A stretch of 64,000 bases of DNA from Mycogone perniciosa (GCA_025331125.1 JAOALB010000057.1:62001-126000); one strand, 5' to 3'. Numbered from the stretch's first letter, positions 46,208 to 57,200 are shown. Notes: generated from the sequence alone by a model not told the origin. Made by a program: numbers and translations.

Positions 46208-47131
46208 ATGGCCATCAACGTGCACGGCTCTATCATATTAATACTATCGCTGGCCTTTCGAGCTCACGCCGGCTGTTTCTTTCCTGACGGTTCAATCGCC
46301 CAAAACGATGTTCCCTGTCAAGACAGTTCCACCAACTCAGCTTGCTGTGGCCAAGGCTATGCGTGTCTCTCCAATGGAATATGCCAGGCCACAGGAAACG
46401 AGTTGAAGAAGCCCAGGGCCACCGAGTTTGTTCGTGGAAGCTGTACCGATAAGACCTGGCGCAGTTCGGCGTGCCCTGGGTTCTGCAGCAATCCCAAAGT
46501 TGACAACGTCGGAGGCGGGGCGGGCATTTCGAAGTGCCCAAACACGAACGAGGATCTGTACTTCTGTATCAATATTGAGAATATTAATGGAACAAACTGT
46601 CAAACGGGACAGAATCTCCTGTTCTTCCCGGGTAAGACGTTCCAGCAGACGCCGCTGCCCGATTGACACCACAACTGACACACTGGAACAGGAACTCCTC
46701 ATGCCATTACCACGATTGGAGTAACACCAACAACGACCAGTCAAACGACCAGTCAGACCTCCAGTTCATCAACTACGACAGCGAGCATAGCGCAAGATAC
46801 ATTGCCTTCTACAAAACCCCCCACTCCTACAGCCATCGCACAACCACCCCTCTCGAGTTCCTCGGACTCCAGCAAAGGCGCCATAATTGGAGGTGCTGTG
46901 GGCGGTGCGGTGGGAGGCATTGCTCTTATTTTGTTGTTTGCCTGGCTGCTTTTGAGAAATAGAAGACGACGGAATGAAACAACACAAACAGGAGTAGGGA
47001 CGGGGACTCCATTTCTTGGCGAAGAGGTGATGTTATACGAGGTTCCCGCTTCGAAAGCATTTACTAGACCACCAGCTATGATAATTAAGAAGGACGCACA
47101 GCCTTGTATTCCCCAGGAATTACCAGCTTAG
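46208..47131 (+). CDS. Cys-rich, Ser/Thr-rich single-pass membrane protein
   Basis: Predicted type I surface protein of 287 aa. Exons 46208-46631 and 46692-47131 (intron 60 nt) join in phase at FFPG. The ATG at 46208 starts a signal peptide (MAINVHGSIILILSLAFRAHA); the frame is open upstream but without an ATG. The ectodomain is Cys-rich with CFFPDGSIAQNDVPCQ, NSACCGQGYACLSNGICQA and KCPNTNEDLYFC, a pattern I know as common but uncharacterised in ascomycete surface proteins. A Thr/Ser stalk (TTTSQTTSQTSSSSTTT) leads to a Gly-rich membrane span (GGAVGGAVGGIALILLFAWL) with RNRRRR on the cytosolic side, and a short tail containing VMLYEVPA. The layout and tail resemble the protein encoded at 41944. 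A wall-stress sensor role is possible but unproven. Confidence 0.8.
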
Positions 47132-48677
47132 ATAGATAAACATCGCAAAAGGAGAGACCTGGAGGAGTTTAGATGTAAATTCACACAATATCGTGTCTTA
47201 GTACTATATACATAGGGAGGGGAAATGATATTCTATCTGTGTATAAATTCAGATTAAATGTTCTCTTCAATTGCCGGCAGATCCATACCCAGAGGGTTGA
47301 ACAAAGCGAAAGAGAGCGCTCAATATTCCCGCCCTACGACGGTATAGAACCGGTTGAAAGTGGTAGCAACACGTGGGTCAAATATAGGAAAGGGGTTATC
47401 CGAGAAGTTGGCCGATATGTGCGACGTACAATGTGACCTCACTTTCTCACATGGGGGCTGGCGCCATCATCTCTGCTATGGTTGGTTGGTTCGTTTCGAT
47501 GTGTTGGCGGCGTCTTGACTGCACACGATATGCCGGAATGTTGGTGTATAGTCCATTGCGTATTATTCGTATAGTAGTATACTATCTAACGAGATAGAAT
47601 CGCCAATCTCTTCCCCCCTGGAAAGATAGACGAGTAGTACTACTTTGTGCCAAAAGGGAAAGATCTTTCAAGTGGATAAAATACGAGAAAGGGACTGCTA
47701 GTATTGTCTCTGGTCAGACCTCTGAAAGCCCGACAGGCTGAGCCACGCCCTTTTCCGCCGCATATGCCCAATCTAAAGCACAATAGGCATACGGAGTGCA
47801 AGAGTCCCCTGTTAAATGGAACGTAAATTGGTAGCATGAAACTCATGATGCCGGTCAATATGGATATTCCCCGAGTTTCAGCATCCAGCGGTGACGGCAA
47901 TATTGCGAGACCTTTGAGAGAGCCTGCGAGCCCTCGGATGTCGTGTTCTCGGGTACGTCCATCCGTTTGACTACGGAGCTCCTTATTATGCGTCATTTAC
48001 AGGACGCATAATAGAAATAAGGCGTACAATACGGAGTATTACCCGTTGCTTCACCTCTTAGTTGGTAACCAACGGTCCACACCAACGGGCAATAGTTGGT
48101 AGTCCGTACATATGTCCTTATATGCTTGTAGACCGGTGACCAGTCTTTTATCACACAGTCGGCCATACACTACGAAGTGAAATTTACTGAAGACTAGGCG
48201 CATCTTCGACACCCTTGCGGCCGCACCCGAGGAGCATTCGGGAATTCGACAACGCTATTCCGCCTTGGGATCCGTTCCACGACTTTTGGGGTGACAGTCA
48301 ATCATGGCAGCGTCTGACATAAGTGATTCGTATCCGAGTCGGCCTATTTGTTGGGGGCGCGCTACTTGCGCTGGTCTTAGTACTATTAATCAGTGAGGCA
48401 TGATTGAGCAGCTTTGGAGGTCGAGTCCTGAGGTAGACTCAACGGATACTCACTAGAACATGATTACCAGACTTAGTTTGCCCTGGATCAATAGATTGGC
48501 GATCTCACAAAAAATAAACCGAAAGAAGCGATTGTACTCCGTGATAACGTTCAGGTTAGATCCAGCAGAAATACTGTGCATCAGTACTCTTTTCTGTGGT
48601 GACAATGAATAACGTTTTGAGACGATAAAGACATTTTTTTTAGATTACCCTTGGTACATCGACTTCATGTTGAGTGG
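47132..48677. other. Convergent intergenic region
   Basis: No gene is seen in 1.5 kb. TACGGAGTA occurs at 48030-48038, with a diverged copy near 47791. The minus-strand open frame at 47640-47996 has no recognisable motif. Confidence 0.45.
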
Positions 48678-49433
48678 TTACACATTCTTCTGCTTCCCAA
48701 GTCTGTCCTCCTGCTTCCTGATCCAAGTTGCGTAAGCCGGCTTAGGCGTATACTCAGGCCTAACGGGCTCCAATCCAAGAAGACGGCCAATCAAAGACAC
48801 AAAATAAAAAACAAGATGAGTTACTACCCAGTCCACTACTTTGAAACATTGCTCAATCGTGGTGTTGTCCACATATAACTTCGTTCTTTGAGCCAACCTA
48901 GGCACATTGGCGAAAACCGGGAAATTGTCGAGATGCTTGAATATTATAAACAGGTTGAGGGTAATCCAAACCTCCGTTGCCAAATCTTGAAGCTTCGCCG
49001 GGCAATACGCGATGATGGGCACGCGGGCATTGAGCGTCTTTCCTGCATTGAGAATAACGCCATTCAGGTTCCAGAAGAAGACAGCCTTCTCTCCATCCGC
49101 TGGATCCGTCCGTTCAATGACGATGACCTCTTCTCCTTCAAGCTCGGCGCGCTGCCACTCATGCCAGACGTAACGATCGACTTTGACCTCAGGCTGGGAC
49201 TCCTTAGTTGCGGTTATTATGTGCTCCGCACCCCCGAGTCGCACTTTAATGCTGCCCTTGATGACTTTGAGATATTCGGTATGAGTTTCGTGCCAGTGTA
49301 GCTCGCTGGACCATGTTGACCCAGGAGGAAGAGTAACTGTGACTTGCCGCAGGGAAGTCAGGTCGTAGGTAACAGCATTGGGAAGTCCCCGTTGGAGAAC
49401 TTCAGGTATCTCGCCACTTGCAGACATTTTCAT
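48678..49433 (-). CDS. Cupin-fold protein with C-terminal hydrophobic segments
   Basis: Protein of 251 aa with a single cupin barrel at about residues 30-125; molecular role unknown. A single exon; Met1 at 49433 and Met3 at 49427 are both possible starts. Cupin motif 1 is visible as SSELHWHETHTEYLKVIKG, giving His46, His48 and Glu53 as likely metal ligands, and a later His in VDRYVWHEWQRAE fits motif 2. After the barrel come two hydrophobic stretches, VWITLNLFIIF (about 155-165) and WVVTHLVFYFVSLIGRLLGL (about 203-222), which could anchor the protein to a membrane. Stand-alone fungal cupins of this type are often found near metabolic genes, but no pathway is evident here. The barrel call is firm; enzyme activity is not shown. 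Confidence 0.8.
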   Translation of the reverse strand: MKMSASGEIPEVLQRGLPNAVTYDLTSLRQVTVTLPPGSTWSSELHWHETHTEYLKVIKGSIKVRLGGAEHIITATKESQPEVKVDRYVWHEWQRAELEGEEVIVIERTDPADGEKAVFFWNLNGVILNAGKTLNARVPIIAYCPAKLQDLATEVWITLNLFIIFKHLDNFPVFANVPRLAQRTKLYVDNTTIEQCFKVVDWVVTHLVFYFVSLIGRLLGLEPVRPEYTPKPAYATWIRKQEDRLGKQKNV

Positions 49434-50154
49434 AAGCCTGGATACGGCACGACGTTATTTGCGCTTAATTTAATGCTTGTAGAAAAGTGAACTTCATGGG
49501 TAATGTTAGAACTCTTGTGAGTGGGATAGCGAATGGTCTGGTGATGGTGTTAGTTAGATGTGCTTACAAATCCAAACAATGACACGATTGCCAATTTTCA
49601 GGTCTACCCATAATGGCGACGGACAACCCGATTGCTATACGAGGGATGGTCTAGAATTTGAGTATGCCACATTCAACCGAAAAGATCTACCGAGGGATAG
49701 GCGGATGCAACCAGCCAACTCCTATTCGTGGGCGATTTGTCCTGACATTGACAACGGGCCGTTGGTCAGGGTCTATAAGATACCCTTTTTTGCACTTGGG
49801 AGTAGGAATAGAAAATACTGAGGGACCCTTCTCCTAGGTATTCCTTACAGTAGAAAGGAAAGGTCAATACTGGATGTCATGGATTGAATTGAACGTATCT
49901 TAAGTTATAGGGAGTCAATAGGGAGTCAATAGGGAGTCGATAGGATTATATGTCAGAAGGGATATAGCCTAGATCAAGAGTTAAGGTCCCTAAATTATTT
50001 GTTGAGTTAATTTGAGAAGTTTAATTTTAGTTGCAATTACCTTCTACTCCCCCGACATTGTACTCATATATAGTCATCAGGGGTGAGCATAAGGATACTT
50101 GATGAAGGTGAAGTCTCATCCCCCAACTGTTTCAGCCATGCTACAGTCCCTTTC
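49434..50154. other. Intergenic region with an 11-bp tandem repeat
   Basis: These 721 bases hold the cupin-gene promoter and the 3' end of the propeller gene. The open frame at 49558-49821 is not recognised. GGGAGTCAATA is repeated three times at 49910-49942. Confidence 0.5.
49910..49942. repeat. Three tandem copies of GGGAGTCAATA (one base changed in the last)
   Basis: Copies lie at 49910-49920, 49921-49931 and 49932-49942; the third reads GGGAGTCGATA. There is no spacer pattern, so this is a minisatellite and not a CRISPR. Confidence 0.85.
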
Positions 50155-52476
50155 TCACAGTACTGGATAGCCAGGGAGTTTCTGCTTCACTGTAAAATCC
50201 ACACCATCCAATCCTGGAACGACAAGTCGGGATAGGTCACCGTCAGCCAAACGCAGCTGCTGAGCAGCATAATCCGTCACACATCCAGAGAGTAATTGGC
50301 GAGCGTCCTCCACCACGACACGCATTCTGGTATTCATTGAGAACCAATCATCCGGACTGGATATCTTGGGCAACTCGGACACTGTCAGAGTCGAGGTATT
50401 GATCACTGGCCTTGAGACTTGCTCTGGCTGATAGGCTGGATATCCCGCAAACATCGTCTCGCCGAGCTGTCCCATACCATACAGGCGGCTCCATAAAAAG
50501 CGGAATTGGGGTTCATGTTTTCGCAGCAAGTCCGCATCATCTGATGCTGTGATGTTGGGCACTGGTCCGTGAGGCGCGATAAAAAGTCGATCTATTGGAA
50601 GCTCCAGGTTGGACGATTCAAGGATGATTTGAGCTATGGAACTCGTGCCGATCGTCACCCCAGATGTCTCACGCCCTTGCTGGCCAGTGATAAGAACCAT
50701 GGCCTCCTTCCAGTCAAAATCATTCTCCCTGAGCCAGTTGCGCATTCGGTAGGATATGTCCAGTCCGACGAGAAAGAATGTGGCAATCATGACTGCATTG
50801 AAAGGGACGGTTGCCCCTAGCTCATCTCCGGCCGCCTCCAAATACTGCTCTCGTAAGAATTCTGACGTGAACTTTGTAGGATCTTCGAGTATTCTCTCTA
50901 GATATGTCCGTGTGAGTTCGCATGCATAACTAACCATCGAGGCAATTGCAGGTTCACGCCCTCGAAACGCTTCTGCTTGGATGTGATCCTCCCAGAGTGT
51001 GACTGAGTTTACTTTTTGTGCGGCGAGTGTCTTGTCCAAGAGATCGCGGGCGTGCGCCTGCCAAACCTCGTCTGACGCTCCGTTTTGACGCATCTGGATC
51101 AATGAGCCAAGAGCCGGCCCGAGGTGTGATATGGACGCCAGCTCCTTGAAACCTCTGCTGCCAAGTCGGAAGTTGATGTAGGATGGATCACGTCCATTTC
51201 CTGGAAATAGCAGCATGTCAAAGCTAGTTGCCACAAGTAATGGCAAGGAAGATGTCGTTTCAGTCACCGATGCTGTCAATTGGGAACCAATACTTGTCTT
51301 GGAGGCGGTATATGCGGTGAATAAGTCGAGAAATTCGGAGACTTGAAACGGAAAGGCCGTTGTCTGAGGTAGCGGTTTAACGTCGAACCGATAGATCTTA
51401 GTATCTGTTCGGAATCTTATTTCCTTGGTTAAACTCTGTGTGACCACAAGATGAATCTGGTTTCGGATTGTTATAGGAGTTGCATCAGTCCCTCCTAGTG
51501 TCGGAAATGTAGCCGCAACTTGGAGTTTTTCGCTCTCAAGATGGTAGACCACAGATTCAAGAACGGGATTTGGAAGTGCCCTAGTCCCTGTAACGAATTT
51601 TACATGGACCAAATAAGTATCTGTTTGATGTTGGATCAAGGCGAATTCACGGCCGCCAGATCCTGGCAGTTCCTGGTGAATCTCAAAAACTTCGCCGTTC
51701 CAGCGATAAAGAAGGCTATCGGAAAATAATCGAGAGAACGCAAAATAAGAATCTTCGCCATTTTGGAAGAAACAGAAGGCCCTCCCATGTTCACCATCCA
51801 AGGTTTGGAAGTGGACGAAAGATTCCCCATCCCATCTAAGGAGGATCGAAGGCTCCAAGTGGTCTGCATAAGCAAGAAAATCCCTACTGTCGAGAGTAAA
51901 ATGGAGCCAATTATAACCCCATTTGGACGGAACGGTCTGGAATGGCTTAAACGCTGAGCCGTCCCATTCGAAGATGGTGGAATCTGTCGGTATCTTGGGC
52001 TCAACGTCAGGAATCTCAACCCCTTGCGCAAGGGCCAGAAAGTGTCTTTCCTCAATGCTGAAGTATCGCCATTGTTTTGCTGCAAAAGTAGGAATTCTTT
52101 GGAACTCAACAAAAGAATTCCCATCCCACTCGAAAATCGTGGATTCAATGTCCATGTCATACGGCCCTTTGCCAGAGCGAAGACTGGCTGTTGCTAGGAA
52201 ATATCGGCCATTTATAGAGAAGAACTCGGCATCCTCGCCTCCCGGAACAGGAAGCTCTTGGAAAATTTCGAATTCCCCGGTGTCTTCATTCGCTCTAAAT
52301 AGCAAAAGCGGCACATCACTGTCTCCAAGAGTCATGCCCACGGCGCCACCAGGAATATCCGTGGCCAGCTGAGGGATTGCTAAGTAGTGACGATTGTGAA
52401 GCTGAAAGCTGGCCACCGCCCGAGCGCCCAAAGTAGGCAGGCTCTGAACAAGATGAAGATTGACCTTGTCTGACAT
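50155..52476 (-). CDS. EPTP/EAR-repeat beta-propeller fused to an unrecognised C-terminal domain
   Basis: Protein of 773 aa in one exon, function unknown. Residues 1-365 consist of seven repeats of about 45-50 residues with the pattern (I/L)(F/L)xWDGxxFxxFQxxPxxxxxxxxxFxxxxxxFLAxA; clear copies are TIFEWDGNSFVEFQRIP (113-129), TIFEWDGSAFKPFQTVP (167-183), LLRWDGESFVHFQTL (212-226) and LLYRWNGEVFEIHQELP (255-271). This is the signature of EPTP/EAR repeats, which form a seven-blade propeller and are best known from vertebrate LGI/epitempin-family proteins. Residues 380-773 look like a mixed helical domain (YLERILEDPTKFTSEFLREQ; MVLITGQQGRETSGVTIGT) I cannot name. There is no signal peptide, so it is probably cytosolic. 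The propeller may bind a partner of the second domain. Confidence 0.8.
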   Translation of the reverse strand: MSDKVNLHLVQSLPTLGARAVASFQLHNRHYLAIPQLATDIPGGAVGMTLGDSDVPLLLFRANEDTGEFEIFQELPVPGGEDAEFFSINGRYFLATASLRSGKGPYDMDIESTIFEWDGNSFVEFQRIPTFAAKQWRYFSIEERHFLALAQGVEIPDVEPKIPTDSTIFEWDGSAFKPFQTVPSKWGYNWLHFTLDSRDFLAYADHLEPSILLRWDGESFVHFQTLDGEHGRAFCFFQNGEDSYFAFSRLFSDSLLYRWNGEVFEIHQELPGSGGREFALIQHQTDTYLVHVKFVTGTRALPNPVLESVVYHLESEKLQVAATFPTLGGTDATPITIRNQIHLVVTQSLTKEIRFRTDTKIYRFDVKPLPQTTAFPFQVSEFLDLFTAYTASKTSIGSQLTASVTETTSSLPLLVATSFDMLLFPGNGRDPSYINFRLGSRGFKELASISHLGPALGSLIQMRQNGASDEVWQAHARDLLDKTLAAQKVNSVTLWEDHIQAEAFRGREPAIASMVSYACELTRTYLERILEDPTKFTSEFLREQYLEAAGDELGATVPFNAVMIATFFLVGLDISYRMRNWLRENDFDWKEAMVLITGQQGRETSGVTIGTSSIAQIILESSNLELPIDRLFIAPHGPVPNITASDDADLLRKHEPQFRFLWSRLYGMGQLGETMFAGYPAYQPEQVSRPVINTSTLTVSELPKISSPDDWFSMNTRMRVVVEDARQLLSGCVTDYAAQQLRLADGDLSRLVVPGLDGVDFTVKQKLPGYPVL

Positions 52477-52944
52477 TTTGCAAAAATATTTCAGTTTTGT
52501 GATTTATTACTTGGGAAGGTCTTGTCAGTATCTTTGATGCCGATGGATTTGATGATGTATGAATGTCCCTAGCATCAAATTGTGGCGCTTAAACGAATAT
52601 GAGACGAAATGGTGATACAAATCATCTGCGCCGACTTTCAGCTATATATACGAATTGTAGTGCCTTCAACTACTCATTGTATACGGTTCGCGCTTTAGAT
52701 CTCGGCACATTGTCGCGACTATCAAGAATAGAAAATCCGGACGTTATCTCCGTGTTACTAGTATTGACATCTACCCGCACCTAGTCTCGGGCCTCTCGGG
52801 CCACTCGGACATCTGAAGAAAGATATTGCTATATCAAGAGCATAATTTGTCAAGAGCCTTTTTTGCAGACGAGGCTGAGTGATAAAACGGGCGCATGCCA
52901 TGATCTCGTAGCGCTTAGAAAGCATTAGTAGCTATCAATAGCTA
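52477..52944. other. Intergenic region between propeller gene and DBR1
   Basis: These 468 bases carry the propeller-gene promoter and the 3' end of DBR1, both on the minus strand. A direct repeat GCTATCAATA at 52931-52950 overlaps the DBR1 stop codon. No gene is seen. Confidence 0.5.
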
Positions 52945-54423
52945 TCAATATCTTCGGCATCCACCCGAATCTCCATCTAAAGAGAACTTATTAGGAATCT
53001 GTAAACGCTCCGAGAATTCTGCCGTTTGCTGGTTGGGATATTCGGGAGGACTTCCCGATCCGGCATCAATGTTCTTAGCATCGTATATGGGTGCATGTCG
53101 GATGAAGTTCTGGGGAACCTTGAGAAGACCCCTCTCCACAATATTCTGCTTAACCCAGTCCATGTTCTTAGCAAGACAGGCTTCAGATGGTTTGCCAGCC
53201 GTCGCAGGGGCAACAGCAAGTGTCTCGGGGTCCTGAAGTCGCAGGATATCCGCATACGCCCGCGTGATGGCGATCCATTCCTCGTCATAGAACAAGCCAA
53301 ACTTTCCGTCTTCCCTTCCTAAATATTCCCCTGCATCGGAAGGCTCCGGGAGATCTAGTTCCATCAGCTCCAAGTATCCAGGAGCTGGATGTCCCGGCTT
53401 CAGCTTATCTAAGGCTAGAAATTTGGTTGTTCCGAGATTGCCAGCGGGCTGTGATGCTGATGACTTGGACAGGCCTCGGTGGTTCTTAAAGATCGGCAGC
53501 TTAGATCTCCACATGTCTGGTACGGGTAGTGCCCTTATCGTCTCTTCTATCCTGCCGCTCGTGTACTTCACCGTCGCGGAGAACTTGACATGCATGTGTC
53601 CAGAGAACCAATAGGATGGTCGCAGATGGTTCATCACCTCGGTAGCAGGCTTACTTCCGAGACCGTCCCTCTTTGCACTGTCGAAGAAATGCGGCTTCTT
53701 GTTGTACAAGCTCTCGTAGTTGCCGAAGAGCTCAACCCAGGCGGGCCAGTCGTGACTCAATCCAATATGGACCTGCGTGCGAATCCGAAGGAGCTTCTGG
53801 ACATCACACTCCCGAACATGGTATATTGATCGAATATCATCCCTATCATATGGAAGACGCTCATGGTGTGGCTTATGGTAATCAGCTGGGCTGTAAATGC
53901 CTGAAAGTCCAGCGATCCGCCAGGGGCCATATCGAATCACGCCAGCTGCACCAAGATAGTAAATATTGGGAGCAAGCCAACCGCCGTAGTACAGCTCGTA
54001 GAGGTAATTTGACGCTTCATGGTTGCCGCCGATGACGAGGGTTAGCACTGGGGCACACAGTTCGCCACTGTAATATTTGTGGAAGTCTCCCATTCTTCTA
54101 TATCTGTGCGGAACAGACATGCAATTGAGATCAAGGCTGTTGCGCATGGCCTGAGAAAACAGTTAGCAACATCAATTGCTTGAGGTTTGGGGTTGTCATG
54201 CCTGAAAATCCCCATTGATGATGACGAAGTCAAGATCTGACATGGCCCATCCTTTCTCGCTACACTTCACCTCGACACTGGCATAAATTGCGTCCAGTTC
54301 GCCATGGCCCTGTCAACATTAGCCGAAGTTCTCCATATGTCTCATCAGAAGACTTACACAGCCTACCACGGCAACTTTGGGACATGTGATGGACACGCGT
54401 GATTCAGGTTTAGTCGAAGCCAT
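52945..54423 (-). CDS. DBR1: RNA lariat debranching enzyme Dbr1
   Basis: Metallophosphoesterase that hydrolyses the 2'-5' bond of intron lariats so that they can be turned over; nuclear. Minus-strand exons are 54423-54358, 54309-54202 and 54150-52945, giving 459 aa. Family motifs are complete: VVGCGHGELDAIYASV (metal Cys-x-His), IINGDFQAMRN (Asp), VIGGNHEASNYL, LSHDWPAWVE and WFSGHMHVKFSA, which together supply all metal ligands. The C-terminal domain (about 270-459) is conserved in GYLELMELDLPEP. The first intron is GT-AG (48 nt), but the second starts GC (CAG then GCATGA) and ends TCAG, 51 nt; reading through gives an immediate stop, and the GDFQ-A-x-RN junction fits exactly, so a GC-AG intron is the simplest reading. 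Call is secure. Confidence 0.93.
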
Positions 54424-54856
54424 TGTCAAGTTCATAATGAGATCTGTTGCCCTGAAAAAATTAGAGACTATCAAGCCGTGGGCGTCAAATAGAGGGATTT
54501 TGATCCAGCTAGATACCTATCACTCACCACTGTCCCTAATTAAATAATTAGACAGGCATCTGTGAGTAATGAGTGGTGATGACTCATTGGCCGCCGAGCT
54601 GAACTTGAAGGCGCTGTGCCTTGCTGTATTCGGTTTAGTTATATGAACAAGACTCAATGGGGAACACTAAATAATAATAATGAATGACTGAAGAGAGTGA
54701 GACAGATGGCTTGGTTAACGTAATTCATAGCTAGCTTCGTTCACAGTCGTCGATACATGCTTAACTTCTAAGCATGTACGGAGTACAGAGAATATATATA
54801 CAAAGAACCGAATCCTCCATCATGCCCTTGATACTATTCTCCAAAAGCCTAAAACT
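54424..54856. other. Intergenic region between DBR1 start and GH55 gene end
   Basis: These 433 bases hold the DBR1 promoter and the 3' end of the glucanase gene. A TACGGAGTAC palindrome is at 54776-54786. Nothing else is seen. Confidence 0.5.
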
Positions 54857-57200
54857 TTAAGAGGTGTAACGGCCAACATCACCACCAGGGCTCCAGCCTC
54901 CAGTGAAGTTAGGCTGAGCCTGGATTTCGGTGCCATCTCCCAGTCGAAGGGCGACACGAGTGTCCTTGGAGCACATGCCGAACATCTGGAGGTTCTGGGG
55001 AGTTTGAGAGATAAAGTGAATGTACTCTATTAACCGATGTTAGCAATAGTTTGACAGTTGTAGTTCATTGTTCATGGTTACACGTACCTTGGCATTGGTA
55101 GGGTCCGGCACAGCCCTGAAATCCAGGACCGCTGAAGAAGGCCCAGGAAGCTGATCCAAAGTAGTAAATGTTCGAGCCACCCTGGATATAGTTGGACAGT
55201 CCCATGTGGCATCGCTTAGGATTCGCGCTGTTCTGGCACCACGAGAAGTCAGGGTCACCCCAGGTCTGGGTGTTAGGGGTCCACGGCGCAGGGGCAACCT
55301 GCATAGCGTTATCGCCCTGTTCGTAGTTTGTCTCAGTTTGCAGCAGCGAGATGAAAACATTGCTAGCCTGGTGGAGGTTGAGTTGGAAAAGCCACCAATG
55401 CTCGCTGCCGAGAGCGTGAAGCCAGGTGCCCTTGGTAGCCTCGACAAGCGCACCACCCTTGGCCGCAATGCTGGAGCCGCCGCTGAAATCCTCTGAGATA
55501 TGGTCGGCCACCCAGTTCCAGACATTCTCGAGGTATACTGATGAGGTCTTGGCGAAGTGAAGGCCAACAAAAGCTGCCTGGCATTCGTTGCCGGGGCTCT
55601 GGCAAGCATTCGTCAGGGCACTGGCACCACGAGTTCCACCAACAGTGACGAGAGAGTTCCACAGAGCAACATCTCCGGGGTTGTTGCCAGCGGCGTTGAA
55701 TTGGACGATAATAGCACCAGGGAGCACATCCGACACGGTGAAGCGCATGTCCTGGATCTGAGCAATTCCGACATCACCGGGCTTACCGACCTGGACCACG
55801 GGCTTCGGGTTGGAGGAGTCCTTGAAGAAGTTACCAGCACCGGCGATGGTAGACCAGGCTTCACCAACAATGCGCGAGCCGACGGGGATGAGAAGGGTCG
55901 ACTCTACGCGGTAGTAACCGTAGGGGAAGTATGCGATCTTGTTGTGAGAAGCGGCAAACTGCAAGACATTGTTCAAGGCAGCTGCTTCGTCGATCGAGCC
56001 ATCACCTTTGATGCTCTGACCACCGTTCTGGCTCGGGTCCTTGACGTTGATGAAGTCGCTGACCGTGTTCGAGGCAAAGTTGGGGGCAGGGATAGCAGGA
56101 ATGCGGCCGCCAGGGGCGATGGCCGCAGGACGGGCGACAGAAGAGGTTGTGGCTCCATATATGGGGCTGCGGCCAACAGTGTTTCCGTAGCTGAAAGTAG
56201 CAACGTGAGACTGAGGGCCGAGGACAGTACCAAAGGCGGAGTACTGTGCAACGTCGGTGTTGGTATCCTTGGTCAAGTTGTCGATAACGACCGTGGGAAA
56301 GACGGTGGTTTGGAAAGTGACGCCAGAGTTGATAGACTTGCCGTCAACGATACCGACGAAGGGGCTGCCGCCAGTGACTTTAACACCAGTGCCAACAGTG
56401 TCAAAGGTTGGGTTCAGAAGGGTGATAGTATTACCACCGCTGATGAGCATGCCGATGGTGTTTTGGAAGAAGTAGATGCTCTTGTAGAGAGCCTGCTGAT
56501 GGCCATTGTGCCAAATACCATTCAGACCCTTCTCAATACGCACATCAGCAAGTCCCAGGGTTGAGCCTCGTCCAAGCTGAATACCGGTATGTCCCCCGCC
56601 ATTGACTGCTGAAGGCATTGTGATCTTGATATTCTGCAATTGAGCCGTCTGTGCAACACCCCAGTAGAGAGCATTGAAAGCCTGTCCTCCATTGATCTTA
56701 GTCGTGTCCAGGATCAGGTTCTTCAGACCGACAGCGAAGGAGAGCTCTCCAGCCTGCTGCGTGGAGGGATCCTGGCCGTTGATGAGGGTGTTGCCATTGA
56801 AGCCTGGGGCGGCTTGAATCACGGGAGGATTTGTGGCATCACCCATCAGAATCGTATCAGTGCGCATGTTAATGGTGCTGCTGATTTGGTATGTTCCAGG
56901 TGGGATGTACACCACACGGGGCTGTGAAGCCAGCCATTCGTTGTGTCGCGGTTGGCCATTGGTAGCAGAATCGATGGCATTCTGAATGGCACCTCCGTCT
57001 CCGGGATTAACAGAGACAAAAACGGGATACGAGCCCGGGTTATCAGTGTACGGGGCGTATCCTCGGAACTGGCCGGTATGATCCATGTTGGCGTACCAGA
57101 AGGATCCGGACCGACAGACCTTGCGTCCGGCCCGGGGTTCGGCGGGCGAAGCCGAGACGCCGGCCAGCAGGGCTGCCACGGCCACCAAAGACTTCAACAT
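54857..57200 (-). CDS. GH55 exo-beta-1,3-glucanase, secreted
   Basis: Secreted enzyme of glycoside hydrolase family 55, cleaving beta-1,3-glucan from chain ends; it can act on the fungus's own wall, other fungi or algal glucan. Minus-strand exons 57200-55088 and 55026-54857 (intron 61 nt) give 760 aa, the usual size. The signal peptide is MLKSLVAVAALLAGVSA. Two tandem pectate-lyase-like beta-helical domains follow: the first near 30-370 (FWYANMDHTGQFRGYAPY, DGGAIQNAIDSAT, PRVVYIPPGTYQISSTI), the second near 385-720 (DEAAALNNVLQFAASHNKIAYFPYGYYRVES). Conserved GH55 stretches include SEDFSGGSSIAAKGG, TKGTWLHALGSEHWW and SQTPQNLQMFG across the last intron. Fungal GH55 genes are often carbon-repressed; nothing decisive was seen upstream. 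Confidence 0.95.

Noticed and set aside
48417..48437. GGTCGAGTCC, similar to a tRNA T-arm
   Set aside because: No cloverleaf could be folded around it by eye.
49910..49942. Short regular repeats considered as a CRISPR-like array
   Set aside because: Units are directly adjacent with no spacers, in a eukaryotic genome.
55557..56564. 335-residue plus-strand open frame opposite the GH55 gene
   Set aside because: Antisense shadow of a well-supported gene; no family resemblance.
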